Of a stretch of DNA of 64,000 nt, positions 62,590-64,000 are shown piece after piece. Positions within the stretch are counted from its first letter, which is position 1. Every line of letters starts with the position of its first letter. The position numbers were made by a program, and so were the translations under genes. Origin of the DNA: Natronoglomus mannanivorans. GTDB lineage: Archaea; Halobacteriota; Halobacteria; Halobacteriales; Natrialbaceae. Below the pieces are notes generated by a model, which did no database searches, was not told the DNA's origin, and worked only from the letters and a program-made list of their open reading frames with translations. Location: NCBI GenBank assembly GCA_025517485.1, contig JAOPKB010000001.1, forward strand, positions 248,001 through 312,000. Direction: 5' to 3'.

Positions 62590-63057
62590 ATGAGCGCCGA
62601 ACACGAGCAGCACCCGCTGTTCATGCCCATCGTCTTCGTCGGCGGGCTCGTCTTCGGCTTCGGCCTCGCGCTGAGTAACATGGCCCAGCCGGAGGTCGTC
62701 CTGAGCTTCCTCCTGTTCGAGGACTTCGGCCTCCTGTTCGTCATGTTCGGGGCTGCGATCGTGACCGGCATCACGTTCTTCGGCGCGATTCACTTCCTCG
62801 ACAGCGCACCGCTGACCGGCGGCCGCTACGCACGCCGGTTGAAGACCCTCGACAAGAACGTCGTCATCGGCGGCGGCATCTTCGGTGTCGGCTGGGGGCT
62901 CTCAGGAATCTGTCCCGGCGCGGCCTACGCCAGCGTCGGCATCGGCAACCTCCCGATCCTCTACGGCATCGCCGGGATGTTCATCGGGGCCTACGTGCAG
63001 GGCTACTGGCGCTCGAGCACCCCCGACGCCGAGCCGGCGGCGGCGAAGGCGGACTGA
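62590..63057 (+). CDS. DUF6691/YeeE-type transporter half (C-terminal type)
   Basis: 155 residues, four spans. The second family signature is GWGLSGICPGAAYASVG. Begins MSAEHEQHPLFMPIVFVGGL. It lies 100 bases after the first half; the gap has no gene. The two should form one sulfur-compound transporter. Confidence 0.87.
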   Translation: MSAEHEQHPLFMPIVFVGGLVFGFGLALSNMAQPEVVLSFLLFEDFGLLFVMFGAAIVTGITFFGAIHFLDSAPLTGGRYARRLKTLDKNVVIGGGIFGVGWGLSGICPGAAYASVGIGNLPILYGIAGMFIGAYVQGYWRSSTPDAEPAAAKAD

Positions 63058-63167
63058 ACCCCCCAGATCCGGCTTCGGATCTCGAGTGAGGGCCTGCTTC
63101 TCGCCGTCACCACTGTTTCTCACTCGAGCCGGCCGGTTTGCAGAGATGCCTGACGGCCACTCCAGAA

Positions 63168-63176
63168 AACATATAT
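63168..63176 (+). promoter_or_regulatory. TATA-like element for the last gene
   Basis: ACATATATC centred about 27 bases before the ATG at 63199. Confidence 0.5.
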
Positions 63177-63198
63177 CGGTCGTCTTGTTGAAATTCGT

Positions 63199-64000
63199 AT
63201 GCTCCTCGGGAGACGAACGGCCTTCGCAGCGCTCGGTCTGGGCGTCAGTAGCGTCGGCTTCTGGCAACGCCGACGAATCGCACGCCGACCGGCTCTCGAG
63301 ACGTTCGCGACGGTCCGAGCGATTCCGGTGCCGACCGTCGAGGCCGGTGCGATCGTCACCGACGCCCACCTCGAGGCCTCGCTCGAGCGTGTCCAGCGGA
63401 CGGTCGACGAGGCGTCGGCGTTGCCGGATGTCGACAGAGATGACCTCCCGGAACTCGCGGTCGGTAGACCGGACGAACTGGCGGACGCCTCACACGCGGA
63501 TCGACGCCGCACGCTCGAGGATTGGCGCGCCGCTACGGAGGACGTTCACGCGAGCGTCGCCGAGTTCAGGTATCCGGAATCGATCGACGAAACCGACGTC
63601 GAGACACGTCTCGAGCGGGAGCGAGCGGCACTCACCGATCTCGAAGTCGAGACCGAGTACTACGGTCGGACGTTCACCGACGCGGTCGTCCAGCACGGCG
63701 AGGCCGAGGCTAGATACCGACGAGCCGGCCGTCGGCTCGAGCTCACGGCCGACCGCGAACTCGACGGCGTCAGCGCTTACCGGCTTGCCTGGCGCTACCT
63801 CGAGCGAGCGGCCGCCGAACGTCACGACGGGACGTGGTTCGCGGCCGGTATCGACCACGCCACGGACACGCTCGCTCGCGACGAAAGCGACTACACCAAC
63901 CGGGTTACCCGGACGCTCGAAACCGTCCATGAGTCCGTCGCGAGCAGCCGGGACGCTGTCGACGTAACACACCACGACGACGAAGTCGAGCGCAACTACG
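63199..64000 (+). CDS. Unrecognised protein, 3' partial
   Basis: Starts at ATG 63199 and is still open at the right edge, 267 codons later. The N-terminus (RRTAFAALGLGVSSVGFWQ) is a short basic-then-hydrophobic segment that may be a signal anchor. The rest is charged, helical in character and rich in Glu/Arg (ETRLERERAALTDLEVETEY). No domain recognised. A TATA-like element precedes it at the expected distance, supporting a real gene. Confidence 0.78.
   Translation, partial: MLLGRRTAFAALGLGVSSVGFWQRRRIARRPALETFATVRAIPVPTVEAGAIVTDAHLEASLERVQRTVDEASALPDVDRDDLPELAVGRPDELADASHADRRRTLEDWRAATEDVHASVAEFRYPESIDETDVETRLERERAALTDLEVETEYYGRTFTDAVVQHGEAEARYRRAGRRLELTADRELDGVSAYRLAWRYLERAAAERHDGTWFAAGIDHATDTLARDESDYTNRVTRTLETVHESVASSRDAVDVTHHDDEVERNY

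Noticed and set aside
1..64000. Insertion sequences, prophage, toxin-antitoxin or defence islands
   Set aside because: No transposase, integrase, capsid or nuclease motifs were recognised and composition is even across the window.

Overview
The window is a 64 kb piece of a haloarchaeal chromosome, most likely from the Natrialbales (Natrinema/Haloterrigena/Natronorubrum-like). The evidence is high GC, very acidic proteins, twin-arginine signal peptides on secreted proteins, leaderless promoters with a TATA box about 27 nt before the start codon, and archaeal-only genes: GatE, SRP19, Gar1, Nop5-fibrillarin, CetZ, MptE, HTH-10 and HalOD1 regulators, and a PGF-CTERM surface protein. The genus is inference. 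The DNA reads as ordinary chromosome. I saw no insertion sequence, prophage, CRISPR array or replication origin.

Layout. 1-5928: sugar ABC transporter (binding protein cut by the left edge, two permeases, ATPase) with a small membrane protein and a Gfo/Idh/MocA dehydrogenase. 5980-8747: PAP2 membrane phosphatase and a family 5 solute-binding lipoprotein. 9100-11772: CetZ tubulin, an F420-type oxidoreductase and a cold-shock protein. 11987-18657: membrane protein, divergent IMPase homologue, pentapeptide-repeat/pore-like protein, MptE pterin kinase, TrmJ-type methyltransferase and a lipoprotein. 18998-28063, all on the minus strand: GatE, a two-gene PH-domain cassette, DUF4395 protein, zinc-finger protein, FumC, and a second copy of the PH-domain cassette. 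28315-32938: a second complete sugar ABC transporter. 33018-39784: BolA, small regulators, CysS, histidine kinase, lipoprotein, presenilin-like protease, SRP19 and Gar1. 39850-43556: BtuF/BtuC/BtuD cobalamin-type transporter around a symmetric divergent promoter. 43759-49089: membrane hydrolase, heme A synthase, degenerate M24 protein, a PhoU/TrkA-C double-domain protein and a split MgtE-type cation channel. 49508-57981: HTH regulator, GshA, fibrillarin and Nop5, DUF63, IMPase, methyltransferase, cold-shock protein, HalOD1 and HTH-10 proteins, tRNA-Leu(CAA). 58163-64000: a frameshifted Tat lipoprotein, DUF2243, small zinc protein, DUF309, aspartoacylase-like hydrolase, two YeeE/YedE halves, and an unrecognised gene that runs off the right edge.

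How the genes work together. Two carbohydrate importers and a cobalamin-type importer bring in nutrients. Housekeeping modules cover translation (GatE, CysS, TrmJ, tRNA-Leu), RNP assembly (Nop5-fibrillarin, Gar1, SRP19), thiol chemistry (GshA) and respiration (FumC, heme A synthase). The items most worth a second look are the duplicated membrane PH-domain cassette around fumC, the pentapeptide protein with a filter-less channel-like C-terminus, the double PhoU/TrkA-C protein beside the two half-size MgtE genes, two apparent pseudoenzymes (IMPase-like and M24-like), and a palindromic TATA element exactly midway between the btuF and btuC start codons.
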